Below, piece by piece: positions 7,481 to 15,090 of a DNA stretch of 64,000 bases; within the stretch, counting starts at the first letter, position 1; the number at the start of each line of letters is the position of its first letter. Origin of the DNA: SIG575 sp964474295 (GTDB taxonomy: Bacteria; Bacillota; Clostridia; Oscillospirales; Acutalibacteraceae); assembly GCA_964474295.1 (NCBI GenBank), contig CAYYRN010000001.1:1-64000 (forward strand), written 5' to 3'. The notes under the pieces are model-generated. The model was not told where the DNA came from, searched no databases, and was given only the letters and a program-made list of their open reading frames with translations. Both the position numbers and the translations under genes were made by a program.

Positions 7481-8845
7481 TTAACTCTCATATCTTATTA
7501 ACTGTACCGCACTTTGTATCGTATCATATATTTTGGCTGATGTCAAGGAAAAAATCGCACTGCCGTATGCCGCTTCTTCCCTGTGCTTCGGTATTTTCAA
7601 TTCCATACCGAACGTGTTCGATATAATACGCCGAAGTGCTTTGTTTTTTCTGATACCGTTTCCCGATGCTATTAATTGACAGGGCCTTTCTCCGCACACC
7701 GAAATTCCTTTTGCGTACATTTCATACAGCTCATCCGCCATACCGTGCATTACACCGTAAAGAAAATGTTCGGGAGTGAAGTTTTCGGCTGTAAGGAAAT
7801 CAATCGACGCCGTTTCTTCGGGATTTTCTCTTGTTCCGCAAAAGAGCGTTGAAAATTTCAAAGGATTTTCAACTTCTTCGTTTGTTTCAAGAAATCTGTC
7901 AATTCCCTCGTAAGCATCGTCACATTTTTCTCCCGTTACCATTTCGGCGGTTTTTCTGAAAAACTCACCGAGCAGTGCAAACGCTCTGCCGCCGCAAAGA
8001 GATGAGCCGACCATAATGCGTTCATCACCTGCAAGTGGTCTTATTTCAAGCCCCGAAGGTGAAACATCCGCCTTTGTCTTAAAGGAAATCTGACTTCCCG
8101 TGCCGACATTAATAAGCAGACAATTCTCAACATCCGAAACCGAGCCGAGGAAACTTGCCTGATTATCTCCCACCGCCACACTTACCGGTATTTTACCGTT
8201 GATTTTGCCGAGAACGGTGTTTTCGGCTGTAACCGTGGGGAACATTTCAAGCTTTAAGCCCGCTTTTTCAATCGCCTCACTGTCAAAACAAGCATTTTTT
8301 ATATCAAACAAGCCGTAGCTTGCGGCATCCGATGTGTGCATAACGGGTCTTTTTATACCTGCCAGCTTCATTGCCACAAAATCGTGTATCGTACAAATAA
8401 CTTTTGCGTTTTTCGGCACTTTGCCGTTTTTTGAGTGGTAAAAGTATGTCGCACTTCCGAAACCCGAAGCCGTTTTATACCCCGTAATTTCGGTAAGATA
8501 TTCGGCATAAGTTTTGCCCTCGGCATAAAGCTCGTTTGCCGAAGCGTCCTGCCAGGTATAAAGTCCGCTTACCGCATTTCCGTCACCGTCGAGGTAAAGA
8601 AGTCCGTGCATTTGACCTGTAACGCCTATCGAAACAATATCGGGAAATTCACGGCAAAGTCCGTCAACCGTTTCGAGAGATTTCAAAAGAATTTTTTCGG
8701 GATTCTGAATTTTCTCGAAAGGCTGCGAAGCTTTAACGGACGTATCGTTTTTAAGTGTTACGCTTTTTGTAACCAAGCCTGTGTCGGCATCAATCACAAC
8801 CGCACAGATTGTTGTTGTGCCGATATCAAGTCCTATCGCTTTCAT
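7481..8845 (-). CDS. FGGY-family carbohydrate kinase, sedoheptulokinase-like
   Basis: 454 residues, a normal length for the family. FGGY kinases phosphorylate a sugar or polyol with ATP in the cytoplasm. The N-terminal phosphate loop is GLDIGTTT (residues 4-11). GVTGQMHGLL and TWQD follow, then VGDNQASF with the likely catalytic Asp (around 232), the adenosine-site NVGTGSQISF, and the C-terminal SGNGIRKN. The GQMHG...TWQD combination resembles sedoheptulokinase and xylulokinase rather than glycerol kinase. The gene is last in a three-gene set after the activase and the glycyl radical enzyme (16-base gap). It probably phosphorylates the substrate, or a precursor, of that enzyme. The exact sugar cannot be told from the sequence. 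Confidence 0.85.
   Translation of the reverse strand: MKAIGLDIGTTTICAVVIDADTGLVTKSVTLKNDTSVKASQPFEKIQNPEKILLKSLETVDGLCREFPDIVSIGVTGQMHGLLYLDGDGNAVSGLYTWQDASANELYAEGKTYAEYLTEITGYKTASGFGSATYFYHSKNGKVPKNAKVICTIHDFVAMKLAGIKRPVMHTSDAASYGLFDIKNACFDSEAIEKAGLKLEMFPTVTAENTVLGKINGKIPVSVAVGDNQASFLGSVSDVENCLLINVGTGSQISFKTKADVSPSGLEIRPLAGDERIMVGSSLCGGRAFALLGEFFRKTAEMVTGEKCDDAYEGIDRFLETNEEVENPLKFSTLFCGTRENPEETASIDFLTAENFTPEHFLYGVMHGMADELYEMYAKGISVCGERPCQLIASGNGIRKNKALRRIISNTFGMELKIPKHREEAAYGSAIFSLTSAKIYDTIQSAVQLIRYES
7518..7546 (-). promoter_or_regulatory. Candidate promoter inside the 3' end of the kinase gene
   Basis: Minus strand: TTGACA (7541-7546), 17-base spacer, TACGAT (7518-7523), within the last 70 bases of the kinase coding region. 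It would place a start about 60 bases upstream of the beta-helix gene. Being inside a coding region, it could be chance. Confidence 0.45.
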
Positions 8846-8861
8846 TTCACTTCTCCCACCG

Positions 8862-11234
8862 TCAAAGCCTTGTCGATTCCAAATCGAGCCGCTTTATAAT
8901 ATCCTGCTGAATCGCAGGCGACAAATCGAGGAAATTGACAAACGTTCCGTGAATACGCATAATGTAAACTCCGCTCGGCGCATATTTTTGCGGGTCTGCA
9001 AGAACCTTACGCAGCGTGTCGGGGGTTGTAACATTTACATACAAGTAGAAAGGCGAAATATCTTCGTTTAAATCGTTGAAAAACAGCGGAGTAATAACTC
9101 TTTCGCCAAACTCGGCACCCTTATCTTCATATTCCCTGCCCGTGAAAAATTTGGGGTCAACGCCGAAGTGCGACGCATATCCTCCGCAGAATTTTTCAAA
9201 AGGCAGCTTAAACGTGGAAAGCATCCTGAAGCCAAGCCCCGTACCTGCTTCGCCGTAAAGCGGGTCAATGCCGTAATTCATCTGCTCGCGTGCTTTTCTG
9301 CCGTCCGGTGTTGCACCAACCCAGTAGCCGTATGTCAAATGAGTTGACGGACTTGACCAGTCGGGACGGAACGGATTGCCGAGATAGTTTTTCTTTGAGG
9401 CAATCATATCGGAAATTTTCGATGCGATTTCCGCAGCTTCTCGGTCAACCGTAACGTTGTTGTTGCCGAATTTCGGACACGACTGCAGATATTCTCTCAA
9501 TTGCTCATCGCCCTCAAAATTATTCTTCAAGCCGTCCAAAAGACGCTGCGCATCATTCGGATAATCCCTGAGGAAGCAGTCGATTGCGACAAACGAATCG
9601 GCAATTACGGAAAGTCCGTGGATAAGGCAGCCGCTTCCGTTATATTTCGTGCCTTGCTCGTTCGTGTCACGCATATCTATGCCGCTTTCGATTCCGCCCA
9701 TAAACACGCTCAAAAACGGCACGGGAAGCTCGCTTATCGCTCTTGAAGCACCGTTTGCCGCATCACACATTTTATCGGCAAAGTAATCGGCGTTTTTGTA
9801 AAATTCTTCCCTTATGTTTTCAAGAAGCTTTTTCGGGTCTTTTTGCGTGGTAACGGTACCTATTTTTTTGCCCGTTATTGTAGAACAGCCGTCATTCAGC
9901 ACAAGCTCCAAAATTTTCGGCATATTAAACCAAGAGTTTGTTGTGTTACCGTTATCTTTGCCCATAATAAGCGGCTCCTGACATCCGGCAACGGAATAGT
10001 TTTCAAGGTCGCTTGAATCTCTTCCCGCATTTTTAAGAACCGCAAAAAGTGCATCGTCATTGAAAAGCGACGGCGTAAGCACACCGGGAGTAAAGAAAAA
10101 TTTTCCCATTTCACGGTAAAGCTCTTTCGGTGTGTTCTTGTGCAGCTTTACGGAAAGAATCGGCTGCGGTAAATTCATATCGTAATACGCATCCATCAAT
10201 GCGTATGTTGTTTCGTTTGTGAGGTCGTTGCCCTCGTTGGATTTTCCTCCCACAAGCACGCTTTGGGAAATTGCCCAGCTTCTGTCGGCAACGTTAAAGA
10301 AAACAAGAAAATGTTTGAAAAGGTCTGCGGCGGTTTTTCTGCTTTCGCCGCTCATTTTTCTGTAAGGCTCAAAAATTCTGTCGGCATTTCCTACCGAAAA
10401 AGCAAACGGGTTCGGTGCCTGTTCGAGACACATAACCTGCCACAAAAGCATAAATGACTGTATCGCTTCGTAAAGGCTTTCTGCACCGTGCGACGGTACT
10501 TTACGCAGAGTTTTTGCCATAAGCTCAAGCTGTGCTTTTCTTTCGCCCTCGGCAGAGTTCATTTTGCTTTCGGCAATTTCGGCATACCTTTCGGCAAGCC
10601 TTTTTGTGCTTTTCAGTGTTATGATAAACGCTTTGTAATTCGTTTTCTTTTTTTCGTTATTTTCGGACAAGAGCCTTTCTTCGATATCGGCAATTATTTT
10701 ATCAAGTCCGTATTTTAAAACGGGCTTAAAATCGGGTATAAGATGACCTGTTACCTGTTCGACAAAAAAAGCTACCTCGGCTGTATAATCTTCGTACTTC
10801 CCATACATTTGCGTGAGGGTTTTGACATAAGGCGTTTTTTTGGTAAACTCCCTTACCGCATCGATACGCTGCTTTGTAAATTCTTCATTCGGCTCTATAT
10901 CGTCAAATACGGCTGTGGGGTCGCAGTATCCCGAAAACGTTTCCACACGGAAAGCGGGGTTTATAAGTGCGTAGCTTCTCGCAAAAGCGTCACGCTGTGT
11001 TCCCGCAAAAAGTGCATTGTCGCTTATCGACAGGGGAAGCCTTTCGATTATTGCCTCCAGCTCTTTTGCGGCTCTCGTTTCTTTATCGAAAGAAGCAAAT
11101 TTTTCCGAATTCAAATAAGCCGTTTCACGGGCTATAAGCCAACCGTCAAGACGTTTGAGACTTCTTTCCTCTTTAAAAAGAGCCTTTGCCTTTTCGGTGA
11201 TTTCGTTTTGCCTGTAAATTTCTTCGATTTTCAT
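8862..11234 (-). CDS. Glycyl radical enzyme, PFL-like, substrate unknown
   Basis: About 790 residues, the usual size for the PFL-type family. A radical stored on a backbone glycine is passed to an active-site Cys, which starts C-C, C-O or C-N cleavage or dehydration of the substrate. The catalytic Cys is in AGCQEP (about Cys418, with Glu two residues on, as in the dehydratase-type members rather than the CC of pyruvate formate-lyase). The radical loop RIHGT (Gly about 763, 28 residues from the end) corresponds to the usual RVxGY but has Ile and Thr substitutions. The start is ATG at 11234 with AAGG eight bases upstream; an ATG at 11240 and a GTG at 11243 are alternatives. It follows its activase by ten bases and precedes a sugar kinase, which points to a sugar- or polyol-derived substrate. 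It is not pyruvate formate-lyase. Confidence 0.9.
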   Translation of the reverse strand: MKIEEIYRQNEITEKAKALFKEERSLKRLDGWLIARETAYLNSEKFASFDKETRAAKELEAIIERLPLSISDNALFAGTQRDAFARSYALINPAFRVETFSGYCDPTAVFDDIEPNEEFTKQRIDAVREFTKKTPYVKTLTQMYGKYEDYTAEVAFFVEQVTGHLIPDFKPVLKYGLDKIIADIEERLLSENNEKKKTNYKAFIITLKSTKRLAERYAEIAESKMNSAEGERKAQLELMAKTLRKVPSHGAESLYEAIQSFMLLWQVMCLEQAPNPFAFSVGNADRIFEPYRKMSGESRKTAADLFKHFLVFFNVADRSWAISQSVLVGGKSNEGNDLTNETTYALMDAYYDMNLPQPILSVKLHKNTPKELYREMGKFFFTPGVLTPSLFNDDALFAVLKNAGRDSSDLENYSVAGCQEPLIMGKDNGNTTNSWFNMPKILELVLNDGCSTITGKKIGTVTTQKDPKKLLENIREEFYKNADYFADKMCDAANGASRAISELPVPFLSVFMGGIESGIDMRDTNEQGTKYNGSGCLIHGLSVIADSFVAIDCFLRDYPNDAQRLLDGLKNNFEGDEQLREYLQSCPKFGNNNVTVDREAAEIASKISDMIASKKNYLGNPFRPDWSSPSTHLTYGYWVGATPDGRKAREQMNYGIDPLYGEAGTGLGFRMLSTFKLPFEKFCGGYASHFGVDPKFFTGREYEDKGAEFGERVITPLFFNDLNEDISPFYLYVNVTTPDTLRKVLADPQKYAPSGVYIMRIHGTFVNFLDLSPAIQQDIIKRLDLESTRL

Positions 11235-11244
11235 TCTCATCACC

Positions 11245-12003
11245 TTATGTTCTGATTAAATTTAAGCCGTTATTTTTAAGCACACCGACAAATTCGGCAT
11301 ACTCCTCTTCCGTAACGAAACCGTCTTTCATCTTGTATTCCATACCACACTGTGTCCATTTGTCCTTGCCGTACTCGTGGTAACGCAAAACCTCAACGTC
11401 TATCTGTTTATTATCAAAGCTTTTTATCATTTCGGCAAAATTCAAAGCATCTTCTTTTGATGAATTGAAAGCGCCGATGAGGGGAATATGTATAAGAAGC
11501 TGATTTCTTGTTTTTGACAGCCGTTTTATGTTTTCAACCGTTTTTTCATTTGATTTGCCTATTACCGACTTATGCTTTACGGGGTCATAATGCTTTAAAT
11601 CGACTATCATATAATCAATCAAATGCGAAATTTCGCAAAGCCTCGGATGAGATGCGTTCGACTCGATTGCCGTGTTTATCCCCGCCGCCTTACATCTTTC
11701 GAGAAGCTCCTTCAACGCTTCAAACTGGACGGTCGGTTCTCCTCCGGTAAAGGTAACTCCGCCGCCGGAAAACATAAGCATTTTGCCCGAAAGTATTTCT
11801 TCAAAAACATCATCGGTATCGTATTCCGTGCAGGACATTCTCTTTTTTCCGTCAGAGAGCATCAAAGTGCCGTTTGCGGCGATGCTTTCGGGATTTGAAC
11901 ACCAGGGGCAACGGAAATTACAGCCTTGCAGGTGATAAACCAGCCTGTTTCCGGGGCCGTCCTGCGAAAAATTAAAGCCTTTTTGTAAAATTTTTATCAG
12001 CAT
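11245..12003 (-). CDS. Glycyl-radical enzyme activating enzyme (radical SAM)
   Basis: 252 residues from the ATG at 12003 (GGTGA upstream); GTG at 12012 is the alternative. It cleaves S-adenosylmethionine at a 4Fe-4S cluster and abstracts hydrogen from the glycine of the partner enzyme. The cluster motif is CNFRCPWC, and the N-terminal region GFNFSQDGPGNRLVYHLQGC is typical of activases. Most activases of non-PFL glycyl radical enzymes carry an extra Cys-rich ferredoxin insert after the radical SAM motif. Here the sequence runs SNPESIAANGTLM with no such insert, as in PflA. The gene is first in the operon, with a strong promoter at 12039-12067. Its pairing with the next gene is clear from position. 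Confidence 0.9.
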   Translation of the reverse strand: MLIKILQKGFNFSQDGPGNRLVYHLQGCNFRCPWCSNPESIAANGTLMLSDGKKRMSCTEYDTDDVFEEILSGKMLMFSGGGVTFTGGEPTVQFEALKELLERCKAAGINTAIESNASHPRLCEISHLIDYMIVDLKHYDPVKHKSVIGKSNEKTVENIKRLSKTRNQLLIHIPLIGAFNSSKEDALNFAEMIKSFDNKQIDVEVLRYHEYGKDKWTQCGMEYKMKDGFVTEEEYAEFVGVLKNNGLNLIRT

Positions 12004-12038
12004 AAAATTCACCGCAATATCTTACTGTCTTGAGTTAA

Positions 12039-12067
12039 AGTATATCACAAGTTATGATTATTGTCTA
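12039..12067 (-). promoter_or_regulatory. Promoter of the activase-GRE-kinase operon
   Basis: Minus strand: TAGACA (12062-12067), 17-base spacer, TATACT (12039-12044). It is divergent from the promoter at 12110-12139 in the same 177-base intergenic region. No clear operator palindrome was seen. Confidence 0.75.
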
Positions 12068-12109
12068 TAAATAAGTATTAAAAATTATTTATTTTCATAT
12101 AACTATCTG

Positions 12110-12139
12110 TTGATTTTGCCTACAAAAATGTGATATCAT
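12110..12139 (+). promoter_or_regulatory. Promoter of the apgM-like/metY pair
   Basis: TTGATT (12110-12115), 18-base spacer, TATCAT (12134-12139), about 40 bases upstream of the ATG at 12181. Confidence 0.6.
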
Positions 12140-12180
12140 ATGCACATACGGTAAATGACAAAAGCAAGGAGTTGATATAT

Positions 12181-13392
12181 ATGAAATATGCCGTTATTCT
12201 TTATGACGGTATGGCTGACCTGCCCGTTGAAGAACTCGGCGGAAAAACCCCGATGGAGGCGGCAAACAAGCCTAACTTTGACGCATTTGCGAAAAAGGGC
12301 GAAATCGGAATTGTCAGAACTGTGGCAAACGGTTTAAAACCCGGCAGTGACGTTGCGAATTTAAGCGTTCTCGGATACGACCCGAAAAAATACTATACGG
12401 GACGTTCACCCTTGGAGGCTGTAAGCATCGGCGTAAAAATGCTCGATGACGATATCGCCTTGAGATGCAACCTCGTATCTCTTTCGGATGAAAAAAATTA
12501 CTGCGACAAAAAAATGGTTGACTATTCGGGCGGCGACATTTCCACACCCGAAGCCGTGGAAATTATAAAATCGGTCGAAGAGCATTTCGGAAACGACATT
12601 TTTAAATTTTATGCCGGTGTTCAATACCGCCATTGCCTTATTTGGCACAAGGGTACTGTTGACTTGGGGGCAATGACACCTCCGCACGACATTTCCGGCA
12701 GAGTTATAGGCGAATATCTTTCCGACAGTGAAAACGCAAAAGAGCTTGTCGGAATGATGAAAGAAAGCTACGATTTTCTTATGAATCACCCCGTAAACAT
12801 AAAAAGAATAAAGGAAGGCAAGCTCCCCGCAAACTCGATATGGCTTTGGGGCGAGGGCAAAAAGCCGATGCTTCCCTCTTTTGAGGAAACATTCGGTCTT
12901 AAAGGCAGCATAATTTCAGCCGTTGACTTACTCAAAGGTATCGGACAGTGTGCAGGTATGAAAACACCGAATGTTGACGGCGTTACGGGATACATCGACA
13001 CGAACTTTGAGGGAAAAGCAAAGCAGGCGGTCGAAGACCTCAATTCGGGCTGCGACTTTGTTTACGTCCATTTTGAAGCACCCGATGAATGTGGACACAG
13101 ACGTGAAGCAAAAAACAAAGTACGCTCGATAGAACTTATCGACGAAAAGGTTTTGCCGATAATCAAAGAAGGTCTTGAAAAATTCGATGACTATAAAATT
13201 ATGATTCTTCCCGACCACCCCACACCGATTAAAACGGCAACACACTCATCCGAACCCGTTCCGTATATGATTTATCACAAGAACGGGGAAAAAGAAAATT
13301 CGTTTGATTCGATAAACGAAGCTACGGCAAAGGAAACGGGAAATTTTGTTGATTTCGGCCCTGACTTAATCAAACATTTCCTTGAAAAATAA
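12181..13392 (+). CDS. ApgM-family phosphoglycerate mutase / putative homoserine kinase
   Basis: 403 residues from the ATG at 12181, with AAGGAG nine bases upstream; an in-frame ATG at 12130 lies ahead of the predicted -10 box and is not used. The family is the alkaline-phosphatase-superfamily, cofactor-independent mutase of archaeal type (COG3635). Visible motifs are ILYDGMADLP with the metal-binding Asp, GKTPMEAANKPN, GLKPGSDVANLSVLGYDP with the catalytic Ser, and C-terminal HFEAPDECGHRR and LPDHPTPIKTATH with the metal-binding His residues. Some members are proposed to be an alternative homoserine kinase. The next gene, 21 bases on, is metY, so the homoserine role fits the context better than glycolysis. 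No thrB or thrC is present in the window to settle this. Confidence 0.85.
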   Translation: MKYAVILYDGMADLPVEELGGKTPMEAANKPNFDAFAKKGEIGIVRTVANGLKPGSDVANLSVLGYDPKKYYTGRSPLEAVSIGVKMLDDDIALRCNLVSLSDEKNYCDKKMVDYSGGDISTPEAVEIIKSVEEHFGNDIFKFYAGVQYRHCLIWHKGTVDLGAMTPPHDISGRVIGEYLSDSENAKELVGMMKESYDFLMNHPVNIKRIKEGKLPANSIWLWGEGKKPMLPSFEETFGLKGSIISAVDLLKGIGQCAGMKTPNVDGVTGYIDTNFEGKAKQAVEDLNSGCDFVYVHFEAPDECGHRREAKNKVRSIELIDEKVLPIIKEGLEKFDDYKIMILPDHPTPIKTATHSSEPVPYMIYHKNGEKENSFDSINEATAKETGNFVDFGPDLIKHFLEK

Positions 13393-13413
13393 TTAAAGAA
13401 AGAAGAATGAAAA

Positions 13414-14679
13414 ATGAAAATAAACACAAAATGTCTCCACGCGGGATACGAACCTAAAAACGGCGAACCGAGAGTTTTGCCGATTACTCAAAGCACAACT
13501 TACAAATATGAAAGCAGCGAAGAAATGGGCAAGCTTTTCGACCTCGAAAAAGAGGGATATTTTTACACCCGACTTCAAAACCCCACAAACGACGCCGTTG
13601 CCGCAAAAATCGCAGCTCTTGAAGGCGGTGTTGCCGCAGTTCTTACCTCATCCGGTCAGGCTGCCTCGTTTTACTCCGTTTTCAACATCTGCTCCGCCGG
13701 CGACCACGTTGTGGCATCAGCAGCAATTTACGGCGGAACATTTAACCTTTTTTCCGTTACGATGAAGAAGCTCGGCATTGACTTTACGTTTGTAAGCCCC
13801 GATTCCACCGAGGATGAGCTTAACGCAGCATTCCGTGATAACACAAAGCTTGTTTTTGCGGAAACACTTTCAAACCCCTCTCTTACCGTGCTTGATATCG
13901 AGCTTTTCGCAAAGGTTGCACACGCTCACGGTGTCCCGCTTATTGTCGATAACACATTCCCCACACCTATAAATTGCAGACCTTTTGAGTTCGGTGCCGA
14001 CATTGTAACTCATTCGACAACAAAGTATATGGACGGTCACGCAACATCGGTAGGCGGCGTTATTGTTGACAGCGGTAACTTCGACTGGACAAAATCGGAT
14101 AAATATCCGGGTCTTACAACTCCCGATGACTCATATCACGGTGTAATTTACACGGAGCGTTTCGGCAAAGGTGCTTACATTACAAAATGTGTAGCACAGC
14201 TTATGAGAGATTTAGGCTCAATCCCCTCACCTCACAACTCGTTTTTACTCAACATCGGTTTGGAAACGCTTTTCCTGCGTGTTGCAAGACACTGCGAGAA
14301 CGCAATTAAGGTTGCGGAATTTCTCGAAGCAAACGAAAACGTCGCTTGGGTAAATTATCCCGGACTTAAAGGCAACAAATATTATGACCTTGCGAAAAAA
14401 TATATGCCAAACGGCACAAGCGGTGTTATCTCGTTCGGTGTCAAAGGCGGCAGAGAAGCTGCCACGAAATTTATGGATTCGCTCAAGCTTGCCACAATAG
14501 CCACACACGTTGCCGATTGCAGAACGTGTGTTCTTCACCCCGCAAGCACAACACACAGACAGCTTTCCGCCGTTCAGCTTGAGGAAGCCGGTGTGGGCGA
14601 GGACCTTATCCGTCTTTCGGTCGGTATTGAGGATGTGGAGGATATCATTGCCGATATTAAACAGGCTCTTGAAAAATAA
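13414..14679 (+). CDS. metY: O-acetylhomoserine sulfhydrylase (MetY-type), PLP enzyme
   Basis: 421 residues, matching the usual 420-430 of MetY. It makes homocysteine from an activated homoserine and sulfide, using pyridoxal phosphate. It starts with INTKCLHAGYEP. The cofactor region has TSSGQAA, FAETLSNPSLTVLDI and VDNTFPTPINCRP, and the PLP lysine lies in THSTTKYMDGH. The C-terminal CRTCVLHPASTTHRQLS and RLSVGIED are family hallmarks, and the long internal insert separates MetY from the shorter cystathionine synthases. It shares a transcript with the putative homoserine kinase upstream, so it might use O-phospho- rather than O-acetylhomoserine; this is inference. An AT-only hairpin just after the stop (14676-14703) is weak. 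Confidence 0.9.
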   Translation: MKINTKCLHAGYEPKNGEPRVLPITQSTTYKYESSEEMGKLFDLEKEGYFYTRLQNPTNDAVAAKIAALEGGVAAVLTSSGQAASFYSVFNICSAGDHVVASAAIYGGTFNLFSVTMKKLGIDFTFVSPDSTEDELNAAFRDNTKLVFAETLSNPSLTVLDIELFAKVAHAHGVPLIVDNTFPTPINCRPFEFGADIVTHSTTKYMDGHATSVGGVIVDSGNFDWTKSDKYPGLTTPDDSYHGVIYTERFGKGAYITKCVAQLMRDLGSIPSPHNSFLLNIGLETLFLRVARHCENAIKVAEFLEANENVAWVNYPGLKGNKYYDLAKKYMPNGTSGVISFGVKGGREAATKFMDSLKLATIATHVADCRTCVLHPASTTHRQLSAVQLEEAGVGEDLIRLSVGIEDVEDIIADIKQALEK

Positions 14680-14707
14680 AACAATTTGTTAACCTTGTTT
14701 TATTCTG

Positions 14708-14735
14708 TTGACTTTTAAAATTTTGGATGTATAAT
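14708..14735 (+). promoter_or_regulatory. SigmaA-type promoter for the small Cys-rich protein
   Basis: TTGACT (14708-14713), 16-base spacer, TATAAT (14730-14735), about 50 bases before the ATG at 14786. Confidence 0.8.
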
Positions 14736-14785
14736 TTAGTTATAGTTAAACTATAAATACACGTTTTCGGACGGAGGAAAGTATT

Positions 14786-14998
14786 ATGAAAAAAGCTTTT
14801 AAAATTATCGGTGCCGTCATCGCCGTAGCCGGTGTTGTTGCCGCAGCTTACTATTTCATTTCAAAACATATGAAGAAAAAGGACAACTGCACTTGCGAAG
14901 AATGTGAAGATGTTTGCTGTTTTGACGAAGACGATGCCTGTGAATGTGCCGATGACGAATCGGTCGAAATCGAAGAAGACAAACCCGCAGAAGAATAA
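14786..14998 (+). CDS. Small membrane protein with acidic Cys-rich tail
   Basis: 70 residues. One membrane segment (about residues 8-26, IIGAVIAVAGVVAAAYYFI) follows a basic start, and then SKHMKKKDN. The tail (about 34-70) holds seven Cys in about 20 residues (CTCEECEDVCC then CEC), mixed with many Asp and Glu. The Cys pairs could bind a metal or cluster, or form disulfides; no family was recognised. The gene has an excellent promoter, a good GGAGG ribosome site and its own terminator, so it is a real single-gene unit despite its size. Whether the tail faces the cytoplasm or the outside cannot be fixed, because both flanks of the helix are basic. Confidence 0.8.
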   Translation: MKKAFKIIGAVIAVAGVVAAAYYFISKHMKKKDNCTCEECEDVCCFDEDDACECADDESVEIEEDKPAEE

Positions 14999-15013
14999 TT
15001 AAAAAATTTGAAA

Positions 15014-15055
15014 GAGCTGTAAAGAACCAATCGTTTCTTTACAGCTCCGTTTTTT
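15014..15055 (+). terminator. Terminator, GGAGCTGTAAAA family
   Basis: A 13-base perfect stem, GAGCTGTAAAGAA (15014-15026) against its complement (15035-15047), with an eight-base loop and then six T (15050-15055). It ends the transcript of the small Cys-rich protein and may also serve the convergent gene at 15091. Confidence 0.85.
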
Positions 15056-15090
15056 ATGTTGCTTTTTAGCAGCCGCCTGTTCTTAACGCT

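Noticed and set aside
8862..11234. Pyruvate formate-lyase
   Set aside because: The active-site Cys pair of PFL is absent; the motif is AGCQEP with a single Cys. The neighbour is a sugar kinase, not a formate transporter.
14676..14703. Terminator directly after metY
   Set aside because: The stem is only A-T pairs (ATAAAACAA with TTGTTTTAT) and overlaps the metY stop. Too weak to call.
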